A DNA stretch of 64,000 nucleotides from NCBI RefSeq assembly GCF_025345565.1, contig NZ_CP054475.1, positions 639,501 through 703,500 on the forward strand. The letters run 5' to 3'. This document shows, in pieces, positions 35,247 through 44,397 of this stretch. Position numbers and translations under genes: made by a program. The notes under the pieces were generated by a model that worked only from the letters and a program-made list of their open reading frames with translations, had not been told where the DNA came from and made no database searches. Each line of letters opens with the position of its first letter. Position 1 is the first letter of the stretch. This DNA is from Thalassolituus hydrocarboniclasticus. Lineage in GTDB: Bacteria > Pseudomonadota > Gammaproteobacteria > Pseudomonadales > Oceanobacteraceae.

Positions 35247-36620
35247 ATGGACGATTCTGACCTGAAAAAGCTGATCGCTGACGATGCGGACGTCATATTA
35301 CACCCGGCATCATCCATCAGCGCACTGCTCAGTAATGGCCCGCAGATGATCTGCGCCGCCGATGGCTGCATGATCGAAGACGCGCAGGGGCGGCGATATC
35401 TGGATGCGGTCGGCGGACTCTGGTGTGTGAATGCCGGTTATGGCCGTGCCGAGCTGGCGCAGGCGATGAAAGAGGCCGCAGAAAAACTCAGCTATTACCA
35501 CACCTTCAGCAATGCCTCGAACCCGTGGCAGGTGCAACTGGCGGAAAAACTGCTGAGTATCGCGCCGGCCGGCCTGGGCAAAGTATTTTTTGGCAGTGGT
35601 GGCAGCGATGCCAACGACACGCTGATTAAAATTGCCTGGCATTATCATGCGCTGCGCGGCCAGCATAAAAAAATTAAAGTCATCGCCCGCCAGCAGGCGT
35701 ATCACGGTACCTCGGTCAGCACCGCCAGTCTGACCGGGCTGGGTGGATTTCATAAAGAATTTCCGCTGCCGCTGGATTTTGTGCTGCGGGTGGAGTGTCC
35801 GCATTTTTACACCCGCGCTTTGCCCGGTGAAGACGAAGCGCAATTTTGTGAGCGTTTAATCGATGAAGTACGGCAGTTAATTAACACTACCGGGGCTGAA
35901 AATATTGCTGCCTTTTTTGCCGAGCCCATTCATGCCGCCGGTGGCATTATCGAGCCGCCCGCCGGTTATTACCAAAAGCTTAAAGCGCTGCTGGCTGAGC
36001 ACGATATTTTACTGGTTGCCGATGAAGTGGTGTGCGGTTATGGCCGGCTGGGCAGCTGGTTCGGATCACCCCAGCTGGGGCTGGAGCTGGATATGATGGC
36101 CACGGCCAAAGGTCTGACCAGTGGTTATTTTCCGATGTCGGCGGCCTTTATTACCAATGATATCTGGCAGGTGCTGAAACAGGGTTCGGAAAAACTGGGT
36201 GCTTTTTCTCACGGCTATACCTATTCCGGTCATCCGGTCGGCGCGGCGGTCGCGCTGGCCAATATTGAGTTGCTGGAACGCGAAGGGCTGGTGGAAAAAG
36301 CGCGGGAAAACGGTGCTTATCTGCATCAGCGTTTGCATGCGGTGTTAGACAGTAATCCTTATGTCGGTGAAATACGCGGTCGAGGATTACTCGCCGGGGT
36401 ACAGCTGGTGGCCGATAAAACGCAGAAAAAATTGCCGGATGCCGGTGCAAAATGGCCGCTTAAGGTCAGTAATGCGGTGCGCGAACGGGGCGTGATTGTG
36501 CGGCCACTGCCCAGTGTGGCAACCCTGGCGATCTCGCCGCCATTAACCATCTCGCGTGAGCAGATTGATACTCTGGTGATGGCCTTGCAGGAGGCTGTTA
36601 ATGAACAGCTGCCGGCTTAG
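35247..36620 (+). CDS. Class III aminotransferase (putrescine/omega-amino type)
   Basis: 457 residues, PLP-dependent. YLDAVGGLWCVNAGYGRAELAQAMKEAAEKLSYYHTF is the N-terminal block of the SpuC/omega-transaminase group. DEVVCGYGRLGSWFG holds the PLP Asp, and the Schiff-base Lys is in MMATAKGLTSGYFPMSA. The usual AstC/ArgD sequence features are not evident, so I do not call it astC. It is divergent from the ast operon across a 159-base promoter region, so it may supply the succinylornithine aminotransferase step or degrade putrescine derived from arginine. The ATG follows AAAGGAG. Its 3' hairpin abuts the BLUF gene. Confidence 0.87.
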   Translation: MDDSDLKKLIADDADVILHPASSISALLSNGPQMICAADGCMIEDAQGRRYLDAVGGLWCVNAGYGRAELAQAMKEAAEKLSYYHTFSNASNPWQVQLAEKLLSIAPAGLGKVFFGSGGSDANDTLIKIAWHYHALRGQHKKIKVIARQQAYHGTSVSTASLTGLGGFHKEFPLPLDFVLRVECPHFYTRALPGEDEAQFCERLIDEVRQLINTTGAENIAAFFAEPIHAAGGIIEPPAGYYQKLKALLAEHDILLVADEVVCGYGRLGSWFGSPQLGLELDMMATAKGLTSGYFPMSAAFITNDIWQVLKQGSEKLGAFSHGYTYSGHPVGAAVALANIELLEREGLVEKARENGAYLHQRLHAVLDSNPYVGEIRGRGLLAGVQLVADKTQKKLPDAGAKWPLKVSNAVRERGVIVRPLPSVATLAISPPLTISREQIDTLVMALQEAVNEQLPA

Positions 36621-36706
36621 CCGCGCCAGATTCTGGGCTGATTAATTTCGCCTATAGCCTGTATCGGTAATTGTTATTGGTGCCGATCGGGGGGGATGAA
36701 GAAAAT

Positions 36707-36735
36707 GGCCTCACATTTGTTTGTGAGGCCGTTTT
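36707..36735 (+). terminator. Terminator-like hairpin that buries the BLUF ribosome site
   Basis: GGCCTCAC (36707-36714) pairs with GTGAGGCC (36723-36730), followed by GTTTT and directly by the ATG of the BLUF gene at 36736. The GAGG that would serve as ribosome site is inside the right arm. It may terminate the upstream aminotransferase transcript and also gate BLUF translation. Confidence 0.6.
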
Positions 36736-37242
36736 ATGTTGATCCGACTTGTATATGCCAGCCACGCCTCTTTTTCCGTTGGTAATGACCGGATTGATCC
36801 TCGTCTGGGGCGGATTCTGACGCAATCGCGCAGTAATAATGCACGGCGCGAGATCGGAGGCGTTCTGTACCTTGGCGATGGTTATTTTCTTCAGTGTCTG
36901 GAAGGTGAGGCGGCTGCTGTTGATGCTTTGTATCAGCGTATTTGTGAAGACAGCCGTCATCATAATCAGGTCATCCTCAGCCGCAGCACTATTGAAAAGC
37001 GCTTATTCCGCAACTGGTCGATGAAATATATTCCGGCTGAAAAAAGTGTACGCACTTTCCTGCGCTCCCGTGGCTACGACTACTTCAATCCGTTTGAATT
37101 AAGTCAGGATGATCTTGATCTGTTGGTGCAGTATTTTCATGAGCTGCAGGTGAATATTCGCGATGCCAGCGCCGGGGAGGAAAAAGAAACGCGGACGGAG
37201 CAACCGTTCTGGCGCCGTTGGCTCGTACGGTTCAGTGGTTGA
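36736..37242 (+). CDS. BLUF-domain blue-light photoreceptor
   Basis: 168 residues. The BLUF fold covers about 1-100: Tyr7 (RLVYASHAS), Asn35 (SNNARREIGGVLYLGDGYF), Gln53 (FLQCLEG) and the Trp94/Met96 pair (RNWSMKYI) are the residues that contact flavin and drive the photocycle. The C-terminal part (about 100-168) is helical and charged and has no known output domain, so it is a short BLUF protein that would signal through a partner. No partner is obvious next to it; c-di-GMP proteins lie at 57-64 kb. Confidence 0.9.
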   Translation: MLIRLVYASHASFSVGNDRIDPRLGRILTQSRSNNARREIGGVLYLGDGYFLQCLEGEAAAVDALYQRICEDSRHHNQVILSRSTIEKRLFRNWSMKYIPAEKSVRTFLRSRGYDYFNPFELSQDDLDLLVQYFHELQVNIRDASAGEEKETRTEQPFWRRWLVRFSG

Positions 37243-37299
37243 ATTTCGGGTTATTTATTCTGCGTAGAACCGCAACCCGCTGAACACATATGGCTCAGA

Positions 37300-37722
37300 T
37301 CAGAGGCTGTAACGCTGGTGGCAATAGGCGATGCCGGAGACGATGGGGTAGTCCTGGCAGTAACGCAGGCTGCAGTGAAACTCTTCGAGACGGGCTTCTG
37401 CCGGCAGCAGCACTTCCGGCTCGCCAATGTAACCTGCACTGCACAGTTCGGTCGCACGGCGGCGCCAGTGCTGTTTGAAGGTGCTGATGGTGTCGTCGTA
37501 ATTCAGAATAAACTGATAGCCGCCAATCTGACGCACTTCGATCACATAAACGCCTGGTGCGATTTCCTTATCCAGATAACCGTTCTGTTGTTCTACGCCA
37601 TCATTCAGTACCGGCTTATAAGCGACAGGACTGCAGGCTGCCAGCAGTGCGGTCAGGCTTAAGGCGATGACTGAGCGCAGGGCAGTGGCTGGATGTAAAA
37701 CAGAGTGGTTCGGCTCGTTCAT
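37300..37722 (-). CDS. Small lipoprotein of unknown function
   Basis: 140 residues with a lipobox LLAAC after a hydrophobic stretch (ALRSVIALSLTALLAAC); the acylated Cys is residue 30. The mature part contains GVYVIEVRQIGGYQF and a HWRRRATELCSAGYIGEPEVL stretch like the RAAELC pattern of small CC0125/CC1285-type lipoproteins. Four further Cys are present. It reads toward the BLUF gene and stands alone. No function is assigned. Confidence 0.72.
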   Translation of the reverse strand: MNEPNHSVLHPATALRSVIALSLTALLAACSPVAYKPVLNDGVEQQNGYLDKEIAPGVYVIEVRQIGGYQFILNYDDTISTFKQHWRRRATELCSAGYIGEPEVLLPAEARLEEFHCSLRYCQDYPIVSGIAYCHQRYSL

Positions 37723-37979
37723 GCTGGCTGGTCTGTGATTGGCTGATCGGTAGTTGGTGGTCAGGGTGCTTTAGTATGGCGTAAACCGGCCTGTTGGCCG
37801 TAAGGGGATGAATTCTGCACAGCCTTACTGCTCACGTCCAGCCACCGGGAGCAAAAGTTCTGCCATAAAAGTGCAAAGCTGTGTTGCAGTCGACAGAATG
37901 GTTGTTGTGGCGGCTGAATGGCCGGGAGAGATCACTGTCTGTTGCGCAGCGCTGACAGTGACCGGCAGAGGTGGGCAGT

Positions 37980-38456
37980 TTATTCGCTGGTAACAGGCGC
38001 AAAGATTGCGCGCGTGAGTTTTGCCAGATCGGCAGGGGACAGTTCAATTTCCAGGCCGCGACGGCCGGCGCTGACGTTGAGGGTTGTTAAGGCTTCGGCG
38101 CTGCTGTCTATCACCGTTGGCAGGGCTTTCTTCTGACCGATAGGACTGATACCGCCGACTATGTAGCCGGTGGTGCGTTCGGCCAGTTTAGGATCGGCCA
38201 TTTCGGCTTTTTTGGCGCCCAGTGCTTTGGCAATGGCTTTCAGGCTGAGCATATGGGTTACCGGCAGCACGGCGACGGCCAGTGTGCTTTTATGGCCGGT
38301 TAAGCTGACCAGCAGGGTTTTGAACACCAGTGCCGGATCGAGCCCCAGTGCTTCGGCGGCTTCTTCGCCGTAGGACTCCGCCGCCGGATCGTGCTGGTAT
38401 TCATGTACTTTGAAAGCGATACCGGATTTTTTCGCGCTGTTGATGGCTGGAGTCAT
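37980..38456 (-). CDS. ybaK: YbaK/EbsC-type Cys-tRNA(Pro) deacylase
   Basis: 158 residues of the YbaK family, which hydrolyses Cys-tRNA(Pro) mischarged by prolyl-tRNA synthetase. MTPAINSAKKSGIAFKVHEYQHDPAAESYGEEAAEALG is the typical beginning. VFKTLLVSL (catalytic Lys region), LAVAVLPVTHMLSLKAIAKALGAKKAEMAD and GYIVGGISPIGQKK are conserved blocks. Its ATG overlaps the stop of the DUF1653 gene by one base (TGATG), so the two are translationally coupled. Confidence 0.92.
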   Translation of the reverse strand: MTPAINSAKKSGIAFKVHEYQHDPAAESYGEEAAEALGLDPALVFKTLLVSLTGHKSTLAVAVLPVTHMLSLKAIAKALGAKKAEMADPKLAERTTGYIVGGISPIGQKKALPTVIDSSAEALTTLNVSAGRRGLEIELSPADLAKLTRAIFAPVTSE

Positions 38457-38698
38457 CAGCAGGCCTCCGGGCTGATCAGCTGGAAGCGCGGCTGACGAAT
38501 ACCGTTGTGCTCTATGTCTTCAACAAACATCGCATACGGCCGCACCCAGCTGGAAAAATCGCCGTACAGCGTTTTGTACAGCACCAGCCATTCTTCATTT
38601 TCACTGTGGCGCACCAGCCCCAGCACCTGATAGTCATTACCTTTGTAGTGACGGTAAATTCCCGGAGTAATCTGTGGGACTGCGGCTTGTGCGCTCAT
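38456..38698 (-). CDS. DUF1653-family small protein
   Basis: 80 residues. GIYRHYKGNDYQVLGLVRHSENEEWLVLY and FSSWVRPYAMFVEDIE are the DUF1653 signature (GxYxHYKGxxYxV, followed by W-R-P-F at the end). These are small cytosolic beta-barrel-like proteins of unknown role. The ATG follows AAGGAAAACC. It is upstream of and overlaps ybaK. Confidence 0.9.
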   Translation of the reverse strand: MSAQAAVPQITPGIYRHYKGNDYQVLGLVRHSENEEWLVLYKTLYGDFSSWVRPYAMFVEDIEHNGIRQPRFQLISPEAC

Positions 38699-38719
38699 TG
38701 GTTTTCCTTTTAAAACGTA

Positions 38720-39433
38720 TTACTTCAGTTCAAAGCGTACGCCGGCACTGGCGTTAATGCTTTGCTTCTGGATCAGCATCGGGGCAGGCGCAGAATCCGA
38801 TTTCGCCATGCTCATGGCACGCATTTCATACATTGGCTGGGCGCCGTTGCCCCGCTCTTCAATGCGCAGAACTTTACCCAGTTTATTATCCAGTGCTTTG
38901 GCCATATTGCGGGCCTTATTGCGGGCGTTGGTCAGCGCCAGCGTCATCGCCTGTTGTTCCAGAGCGGCACGGTCATTAAAAAGCAGTTCGGTGTTATGGA
39001 TTTTCACCAGTGAATTCTGCAGCAGTTCGTGCACCAGAGCGCTGTATTGTTCCATATCACGCAGCGTCAGGCTGACATTACGGCTGACCTGCTCGCCTTT
39101 GTATTCGCGCTTATTACGGCCAGCGCTGTAGTCGTACTCATATACCGGCTGATTGCTGATATGTGCAGCATCGATATCGTCTTCTTTAATGCCCAGCTTT
39201 TTGCTGATGGTGAGGACATTATTGATGGCGCTATCGACTTTGGCTTTCGCGGCCTTGGCGGTTGGCTGAGTATCGCTGACGGTCAGGTTCAGCTGCAGGT
39301 AATCCGGGTAGGCTTCGACTTCGCCCTGACCGGTAACATCGATATAGCGGTCGTCATCAGCCAGAGCCGGCTGAGCGCTGAATAAAGCGCAAACAGAAAA
39401 CAGTAAAGCGGCGGAAGCGGTGTTCAGTTTCAT
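38720..39433 (-). CDS. Periplasmic SIMPL-domain (DUF541) protein
   Basis: 237 residues from ATG 39433, which follows AAGGAATAACC; the upstream extension to 39550 is rejected. The signal peptide MKLNTASAALLFSVCALFSAQPALA precedes DDDRYIDVTGQGEVEAYPDYLQLNLTVSDT, the usual SIMPL start. The C-terminal part, with a run of AxxxARxxA helices and a final INASAGVRFELK strand, fits the OMP26/YggE-like fold. Family members are periplasmic oligomers with unclear roles, some linked to oxidative stress. Confidence 0.87.
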   Translation of the reverse strand: MKLNTASAALLFSVCALFSAQPALADDDRYIDVTGQGEVEAYPDYLQLNLTVSDTQPTAKAAKAKVDSAINNVLTISKKLGIKEDDIDAAHISNQPVYEYDYSAGRNKREYKGEQVSRNVSLTLRDMEQYSALVHELLQNSLVKIHNTELLFNDRAALEQQAMTLALTNARNKARNMAKALDNKLGKVLRIEERGNGAQPMYEMRAMSMAKSDSAPAPMLIQKQSINASAGVRFELK

Positions 39434-39557
39434 GGTTATTCCTTGGTCACTCTTTGTTAAGTCGGTCAGTAAGCGCATTGGATAGCAGAGCAGGCCGACA
39501 GTTCGGCGGCGTGCCTGTCTTTGCCTGATCTTTACGCCGCCGCAGGACAATTAAGGC

Positions 39558-39857
39558 TCAGGCTTTGTTTTCCTGAGTGGCATTAAAGGCTGCCAGTTGT
39601 TCCGCAGTCGCTTCCTGCTGGTATTTTTCTTTCCACTCACTGTAAGGCATGCCATAAATTTTTTCCCGGGCAGCGTCATAGTCTATTTCGACACCCTGTT
39701 CGGCTGCAGCGCTGACGGTCCACTTGGCGAGACAGTTACGGCAAAAACCGGCAAGGTTCATTAAGTCGATATTCTGTACGTCCTTACGCTCGTCCAGATG
39801 CTTAAGCAGGCGGCGCAGTACGGCGGCTTCAATGGCGGTTTGCTGATCTGGTGTCAT
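39558..39857 (-). CDS. DUF1244-family small protein
   Basis: 99 residues from ATG 39857 (after GGAGACATTT). The body NIDLMNLAGFCRNCLAKWTVSAAAEQG and YDAAREKIYGMPYSEWKEKYQ is the DUF1244 signature with its conserved CRNC pair. These are small soluble helical proteins, sometimes with a bound metal; the function is unknown. It is the first gene of a minus-strand series DUF1244, SIMPL, DUF1653, ybaK. Confidence 0.88.
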   Translation of the reverse strand: MTPDQQTAIEAAVLRRLLKHLDERKDVQNIDLMNLAGFCRNCLAKWTVSAAAEQGVEIDYDAAREKIYGMPYSEWKEKYQQEATAEQLAAFNATQENKA

Positions 39858-40196
39858 AAATGTCTCCATAACGATGGCAAAGCAATCAGTGTAAACGATG
39901 TCGCAGGCTTGTTGCGTTGTTTATTACGTAATATAGTGGATCACCTTTTTTTAACCGTCAGGAGAATATTTGATGATTGTCGTAACTTCTGACCGGGCCT
40001 GTAACGCAGTTTAACTCTGCACAGCTCTGATGCCTGCATCATTGCTGCTTCTGTTTTCCCGCCCGGTTTACTGAACTTTTAAACCGGGGCAAAAATGCCC
40101 CCTGTATTTTTTACATGCTTCTCTGCAAGGCTTTATGCTGCCTGTTATCCGGCGCAGACCTGCAGAGCATGATGACGCCTGGCGTCAGGGGTTTAT
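39858..40196. other. Intergenic region before rsgA
   Basis: Divergent spacer of about 340 bases holding the promoters for DUF1244 (-) and rsgA (+). A small hairpin GACGCC-TGGCGTC is seen at about 40164-40176, close to the rsgA start. No gene or larger structure is seen. Confidence 0.5.
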
Positions 40197-41261
40197 ATGA
40201 CATCTCAACCTTCTCTTGCTGGTCTTGGCTGGCAGGCATTTTTTCAACAACAACTCAGTCTCGACGAATGGCAAAACAGCTATCCGGTACGGGTGCTGGA
40301 ACAGCATAAAACAGTGCTGGAAGTGGGCGGCGGGCAGGGCATTATTCGTCTGCCTTATACGCCAGCGGCGTTCAGTCAGCATGGTACGGTGTGTGTTGGT
40401 GACTGGTTGCTGCTGGATAACAGTGAGCAGCCACAGATTATGCGCCGGCTTGAACGGCTCAGCTGTTTTCAGCGCCGCGCAGCAGGCAGTAAAGTCGGTA
40501 TGCAATTAATTGCCGCCAATGTGGATACGGCGTTTATCGTCTGCTCATTAAATGACGATTTTAATCTGAACCGTATTGAACGTTACCTCAGCATTGTTCA
40601 CGAAAGTGGTGCCGAAGCCGTGGTGGTGCTCAGTAAGGCGGACCTGTGTGAGCAGGCAGAAGACTATCGTCAGCAGGTACAGAAGCTTGATCCTCTGCTG
40701 GCGGTGGTCAGTGTCAGTGCGTTTGCGCAGGACAGCATTCAGCAATTAATGCCCTGGTGTGGCTGTGGTAAAACCGTTGCCTTGCTGGGCTCATCCGGTG
40801 CCGGTAAATCGACCCTCAGTAATTATTTACTGGGGCAGGAGGTGCAGGCTACTGCGGCTATCCGCGAGGACGACAGTAAGGGCCGTCATACCACGACCCG
40901 GCGCTCATTACTGAGTATGGCGGGTGGCGCGATGATTCTGGATACACCGGGCATGCGTGAGCTGCAGCTGGCTGACTGCGCCGATGGTCTGGCACAGACC
41001 TTCGCCGATATCGAAGAACTGGCCGGACAATGCCGTTTTGCCGATTGTGGACACAGCAATGAACCCGGTTGTGCGGTACGTCAGGCGCTGCAAAATGGCA
41101 CTCTGGATGAACGGCGTTTACGTCATTATGAAAAACTGCAGCGTGAGCAGCAGCTGAACAGCGCAACTCTGGCACAACGCCGTGCCGGTGAGCGGGAAAT
41201 CGGTAAGCTGCATAAACGCATAATTAATGAGCGTAAACGGCAGAAACGTCCGGATCAGTAA
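40197..41261 (+). CDS. rsgA: Ribosome small-subunit biogenesis GTPase RsgA
   Basis: 354 residues. A circularly permuted GTPase that assists late maturation of the 30S subunit. The OB fold is at about 30-90, then G4 (VVVLSKADLCEQ), G1 P-loop (GSSGAGKSTLSNYLLG), the RHTTTRR switch I region, and G3 (LDTPGMREL). The C-terminal zinc-binding motif is CRFADCGHSNEPGC, followed by a basic helix (RERKRQKR-like end). ATG 40197 follows AGGGG. A bidirectional terminator separates it from thiL. Confidence 0.92.
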   Translation: MTSQPSLAGLGWQAFFQQQLSLDEWQNSYPVRVLEQHKTVLEVGGGQGIIRLPYTPAAFSQHGTVCVGDWLLLDNSEQPQIMRRLERLSCFQRRAAGSKVGMQLIAANVDTAFIVCSLNDDFNLNRIERYLSIVHESGAEAVVVLSKADLCEQAEDYRQQVQKLDPLLAVVSVSAFAQDSIQQLMPWCGCGKTVALLGSSGAGKSTLSNYLLGQEVQATAAIREDDSKGRHTTTRRSLLSMAGGAMILDTPGMRELQLADCADGLAQTFADIEELAGQCRFADCGHSNEPGCAVRQALQNGTLDERRLRHYEKLQREQQLNSATLAQRRAGEREIGKLHKRIINERKRQKRPDQ

Positions 41262-41273
41262 TGGTTTGATCAT

Positions 41274-41309
41274 AATAAAAAGCCCGGATTTTTCCGGGCT
41301 TTTTATTAT
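41274..41309. terminator. Bidirectional terminator between rsgA and thiL
   Basis: AAAAAGCCCGGA pairs with TCCGGGCTTTTT around a short T loop, with A-rich and T-rich flanks on either side. It can end rsgA (+) and the long riboflavin/thiL operon (-). Confidence 0.9.
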
Positions 41310-41327
41310 TTAACCGCACCCCAAAAA

Positions 41328-42284
41328 TCAGAAATGCTGGTAGCCATTATGCTGTGGCAATTCCAGAGGACGGCCTTCTTCCTGCAGCAGTACATCCTCG
41401 CCGTTATGGGCAATGACTTTACCTATACGGGCAATACCGGAAAACTCATCACGTAACGCTTCTGCTTCCTTGCGTCGCGCCGCCGGTACGGTGAATAACA
41501 GCTGATAATCATCGCCACCGGTAATGCACTGCAGCCAGCGGCTGTCGGTACGTTCGGCAATGGTCGGAATGGCCGTGGCGTTTAATTCCAGGGTGACGCC
41601 GGAAGCGCGGGCAATATGGCCGGCATCCTGTAATAAACCGTCGGAAATATCCATGCAGCTGGTCGCCAGATCACGCAATTGAATGCCCAGCGGCGTCTGC
41701 ACCTGCGGAAAATAATAATGCCGTGCCAGGCCGCTGAATTGCGCCGGATTTTCCAACACCTGTGGCAGAGCCAGTGCGCCGCGGCCGATGGTATCGGACA
41801 CCCAGATATCATCGCCGATCTGTGCGCTGGCACGCGTCAGAGCGGAGCCTGCCGGCGCCCAGCCCTGAACCTGAATGCTGATAACAAGACAGGGGCCGGA
41901 GGTGGTGTCGCCACCGAGTAAATCGAGATCCAGCTCATGGGCAGCATCACGTAAACCGCTGGCAAAATCAGCCAGCCATTCATATTCGGCGTTGGGCAAG
42001 GTGAGGGCCAGATGAAATCCCTGCGGCTCGGCGCCCATGGCAGCCAGATCGGAGGCGGCGCAACGCAGCGCGCGCTGGGCAATTAAATGGGCAGGAGCAG
42101 TCGCAGGAAAATGCACATCGGCCACCTGGGTGTCGATGCTTTGCAGCAGGTCACAACCGGCGGGCGGCATAACGATGGAGGCATCGTCACCCACGCCCAG
42201 ACGGGTGTGTTTATTGCGCGGAAAACCGGAGGCAAAAAATTCGCGGATAAGAGCGAATTCACCGGAGCCAGTTGCTTTGCTCAT
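41328..42284 (-). CDS. thiL: Thiamine-monophosphate kinase
   Basis: 318 residues, cytosolic. ATP-dependent phosphorylation of thiamine phosphate to thiamine diphosphate. GVGDDASIVMPPAGCDLLQSIDTQVADVHF holds the Mg/ATP-binding Asp residues of the PurM-like fold. CAASDLAAMGAEPQGFHLALTLP and LLGGDTTSGPCLVISIQVQG are typical, as is DISDGLLQDAGHIARASGV. It is the last gene of nrdR-ribD-ribE-ribBX-ribH-nusB-thiL, 19 bases after nusB. Confidence 0.95.
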   Translation of the reverse strand: MSKATGSGEFALIREFFASGFPRNKHTRLGVGDDASIVMPPAGCDLLQSIDTQVADVHFPATAPAHLIAQRALRCAASDLAAMGAEPQGFHLALTLPNAEYEWLADFASGLRDAAHELDLDLLGGDTTSGPCLVISIQVQGWAPAGSALTRASAQIGDDIWVSDTIGRGALALPQVLENPAQFSGLARHYYFPQVQTPLGIQLRDLATSCMDISDGLLQDAGHIARASGVTLELNATAIPTIAERTDSRWLQCITGGDDYQLLFTVPAARRKEAEALRDEFSGIARIGKVIAHNGEDVLLQEEGRPLELPQHNGYQHF

Positions 42285-42303
42285 GGCAGCCTCCGTTTAG
42301 TGA

Positions 42304-42774
42304 TCAGTCGCGGGCAGCGCGTGGTCCGCGGATTTCAACGCTGCGTTCACGCTGGGCCAGTTTATCCAGAACACCGTTGATAAACTTATGACCGTCGGTA
42401 GCACCGAAGGTTTTGGCCAGCTCAATCGCTTCGTTAATCACGACTTTATACGGCACGTCGATGCGGCGCAGCATTTCGAAAGCGCCAAGGCGCACAATCG
42501 CCAGTTCGACCGGTGTCATTTCGTCCATGCGGCGGTCGAGCAGCGGTGCTACTTTTTCGTCGAGCAGGGTTTTCTCGCGGGGCACTCCGTGCAGAATGTC
42601 GTGGAAATATTCCAGATCCACCTTGCTCATGTCGTTATCGGTGCGGAATTCAGCCTCAATCTGAGACAGATCCGCGCCTGCCAGTTGCCACTGGTACAGA
42701 GCCTGAACAGCGTAATGGCGAGCCTTGCGACGGGCTGCCGGGCTGGCTTTCTGATTGCCGGAAGTGCGGGACAT
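42304..42774 (-). CDS. nusB: Transcription antitermination factor NusB
   Basis: 156 residues, all-helical RNA-binding protein that with NusE binds boxA RNA in rRNA operons. [16 protein letters not shown] is the N-terminal helix, and [49 protein letters not shown] is the conserved C-terminal half. It lies between ribH (5-base gap) and thiL, the standard gammaproteobacterial order. Confidence 0.96.
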   Translation of the reverse strand: MSRTSGNQKASPAARRKARHYAVQALYQWQLAGADLSQIEAEFRTDNDMSKVDLEYFHDILHGVPREKTLLDEKVAPLLDRRMDEMTPVELAIVRLGAFEMLRRIDVPYKVVINEAIELAKTFGATDGHKFINGVLDKLAQRERSVEIRGPRAARD

Positions 42775-42779
42775 GAAAA

Positions 42780-43256
42780 TCAGGCCTCCATGGCTTTCAG
42801 CAGGGCAACCATTTCGAAGGCAGATATGGCTGCTTCTTCGCCCTTGTTACCGGCTTTGGTGCCGGAACGTTCGATCGCCTGTTCGATGGTATCGACGGTC
42901 AGAACACCGAAGGAAACCGGAATACCGAATTCCAGAGAGACAGAGCTCAGACCCTTCACACATTCGCCGGCCACGTATTCGAAATGCGGTGTACCACCAC
43001 GGATAACCGCACCCAGTGCGATGATGGCGTCGAATTTATCGGTCGCTGCGGCTTTCTGCACAACCAGTGGAATCTCGAAAGCACCCGGCGCGCGGATGAT
43101 GGTGATGTTTTCTTCGTCCACGCCGTGACGCAGCAGCGAATCCACCGCACCTTCCAGCAGGCTTTCAACAACAAAGGCATTCCAGCGGCCAACTACGATG
43201 GCGTATTTGCCGTCGTTCGGGGTCAGGTTCCCCTCAATGGTATTAATGTGTTTCAT
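42780..43256 (-). CDS. ribH: 6,7-dimethyl-8-ribityllumazine synthase
   Basis: 158 residues from ATG 43256 (MKHINTIEG). Condenses 5-amino-6-ribitylaminouracil with 3,4-dihydroxy-2-butanone 4-phosphate to lumazine. [19 protein letters not shown] carries the aromatic stacking residue (W rather than the usual F), [15 protein letters not shown] and [19 protein letters not shown] (catalytic His) are conserved, and [25 protein letters not shown] is the phosphate-binding end. It is next to nusB and ribBX. Confidence 0.96.
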   Translation of the reverse strand: MKHINTIEGNLTPNDGKYAIVVGRWNAFVVESLLEGAVDSLLRHGVDEENITIIRAPGAFEIPLVVQKAAATDKFDAIIALGAVIRGGTPHFEYVAGECVKGLSSVSLEFGIPVSFGVLTVDTIEQAIERSGTKAGNKGEEAAISAFEMVALLKAMEA

Positions 43257-43269
43257 GGTCTTTATCCAT

Positions 43270-44385
43270 TCATTCGTTAAAAGGGATGTACTCGACAATT
43301 TCCAGATCGAAGCCGGAAATGCCGCTGTATTTCATTTCGGAGCTGAGCAGGCGCATTTTCTGCACGCCCAGTTCACGCAGAATCTGTGAGCCGGTACCAA
43401 TGGTTAAAAAGGCGCCGGAACTGTCTTTATTCGGGCTGCGCAGCGGACGCGCACGGCCGAAGAAATCATCCAGACTGTCGCTCACGCATTCGCTCTGACC
43501 GGCGGACAACAGCACCAGCGCACCTTTGCCTTCTTCGGCAATACGGCTCAGTGCCTGGGTCGATGACCAGCTGTCGGATTCCGGTTTGCGCAGACCCAGT
43601 ACGTCGCGCAGCATATTGTTGGTCTGCACGCGGATCAGGGTGGGCTCATCAGCGCGGATATCGCCCATGGTCAGTGCCAGGTGCGTTTCGTTCTGAATCG
43701 TGTCGCGGAAAGTGTGCAGGGTGAATTCACCGAATTCGGTGTGCACGCTGTCGCGGCTGATCACTTCCACGGTTTTTTCGTTGGCAATGCGGTAGTGAAT
43801 CAGATCGGCGATGGTGCCGATTTTCAGGTTGTGTTTGGCGGCAAACACTTCCAGATCCGGACGGCGCGCCATGGTGCCGTCGGCATTCATCACTTCGACG
43901 ATGGCAGCCGCCGGAATCAGGCCCGCCAGGCGCGCCAGATCGCAACCGGCTTCGGTATGACCGGCACGGCTTAATACACCGCCGGGACGGGCGCGCAGCG
44001 GGAAGATATGGCCAGGCTGCACGATGTCTTCCGGCTTGCTGTAGGAATCGACAGCGACACGGATAGTGTGCGCACGGTCAGCCGCGGAAATACCGGTGGT
44101 CACACCTTCGGCCGCTTCAATAGAGACGGTAAAAGGCGTGGAAAATTTCGCGCCGTTACCGGCAACCATGGCCGGCAGGCCGAGGTAATCACAACGCTCA
44201 CCGGTTAAGGTCAGGCAGATTAAGCCGCGTGCTTCGCTGGCCATAAAGTTGATGATTTCCGGCGTTACTTTTTCGGCGGCAACAATAATGTCGCCTTCGT
44301 TTTCGCGGTCTTCATCATCCATCAGGATGACCATTTTGCCCTGGCGGATATCGGCGATAATGTCTTCGATTTTATTCAGTGCCAT
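43270..44385 (-). CDS. ribB: RibB-type 3,4-DHBP synthase with a degenerate GTP cyclohydrolase II domain (RibBX)
   Basis: 371 residues. The first 205 or so are a full 3,4-dihydroxy-2-butanone 4-phosphate synthase: [26 protein letters not shown] and [18 protein letters not shown]. The second half has the GTP cyclohydrolase II fold but not its key residues: where RibA has a zinc-binding RVHSECLTGD...RCDCG, this has [13 protein letters not shown] with no Cys ligands. That is the RibBX form described for several gammaproteobacteria, so this domain should lack cyclohydrolase activity and a separate ribA should exist elsewhere. It is 13 bases from ribH. Confidence 0.93.
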   Translation of the reverse strand: MALNKIEDIIADIRQGKMVILMDDEDRENEGDIIVAAEKVTPEIINFMASEARGLICLTLTGERCDYLGLPAMVAGNGAKFSTPFTVSIEAAEGVTTGISAADRAHTIRVAVDSYSKPEDIVQPGHIFPLRARPGGVLSRAGHTEAGCDLARLAGLIPAAAIVEVMNADGTMARRPDLEVFAAKHNLKIGTIADLIHYRIANEKTVEVISRDSVHTEFGEFTLHTFRDTIQNETHLALTMGDIRADEPTLIRVQTNNMLRDVLGLRKPESDSWSSTQALSRIAEEGKGALVLLSAGQSECVSDSLDDFFGRARPLRSPNKDSSGAFLTIGTGSQILRELGVQKMRLLSSEMKYSGISGFDLEIVEYIPFNE

Positions 44386-44397
44386 GTGTTCAGCCTG

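Noticed and set aside
36652-36963. 103-codon minus-strand frame over the BLUF start
   Set aside because: Antisense to the BLUF domain with its flavin residues; no support of its own.
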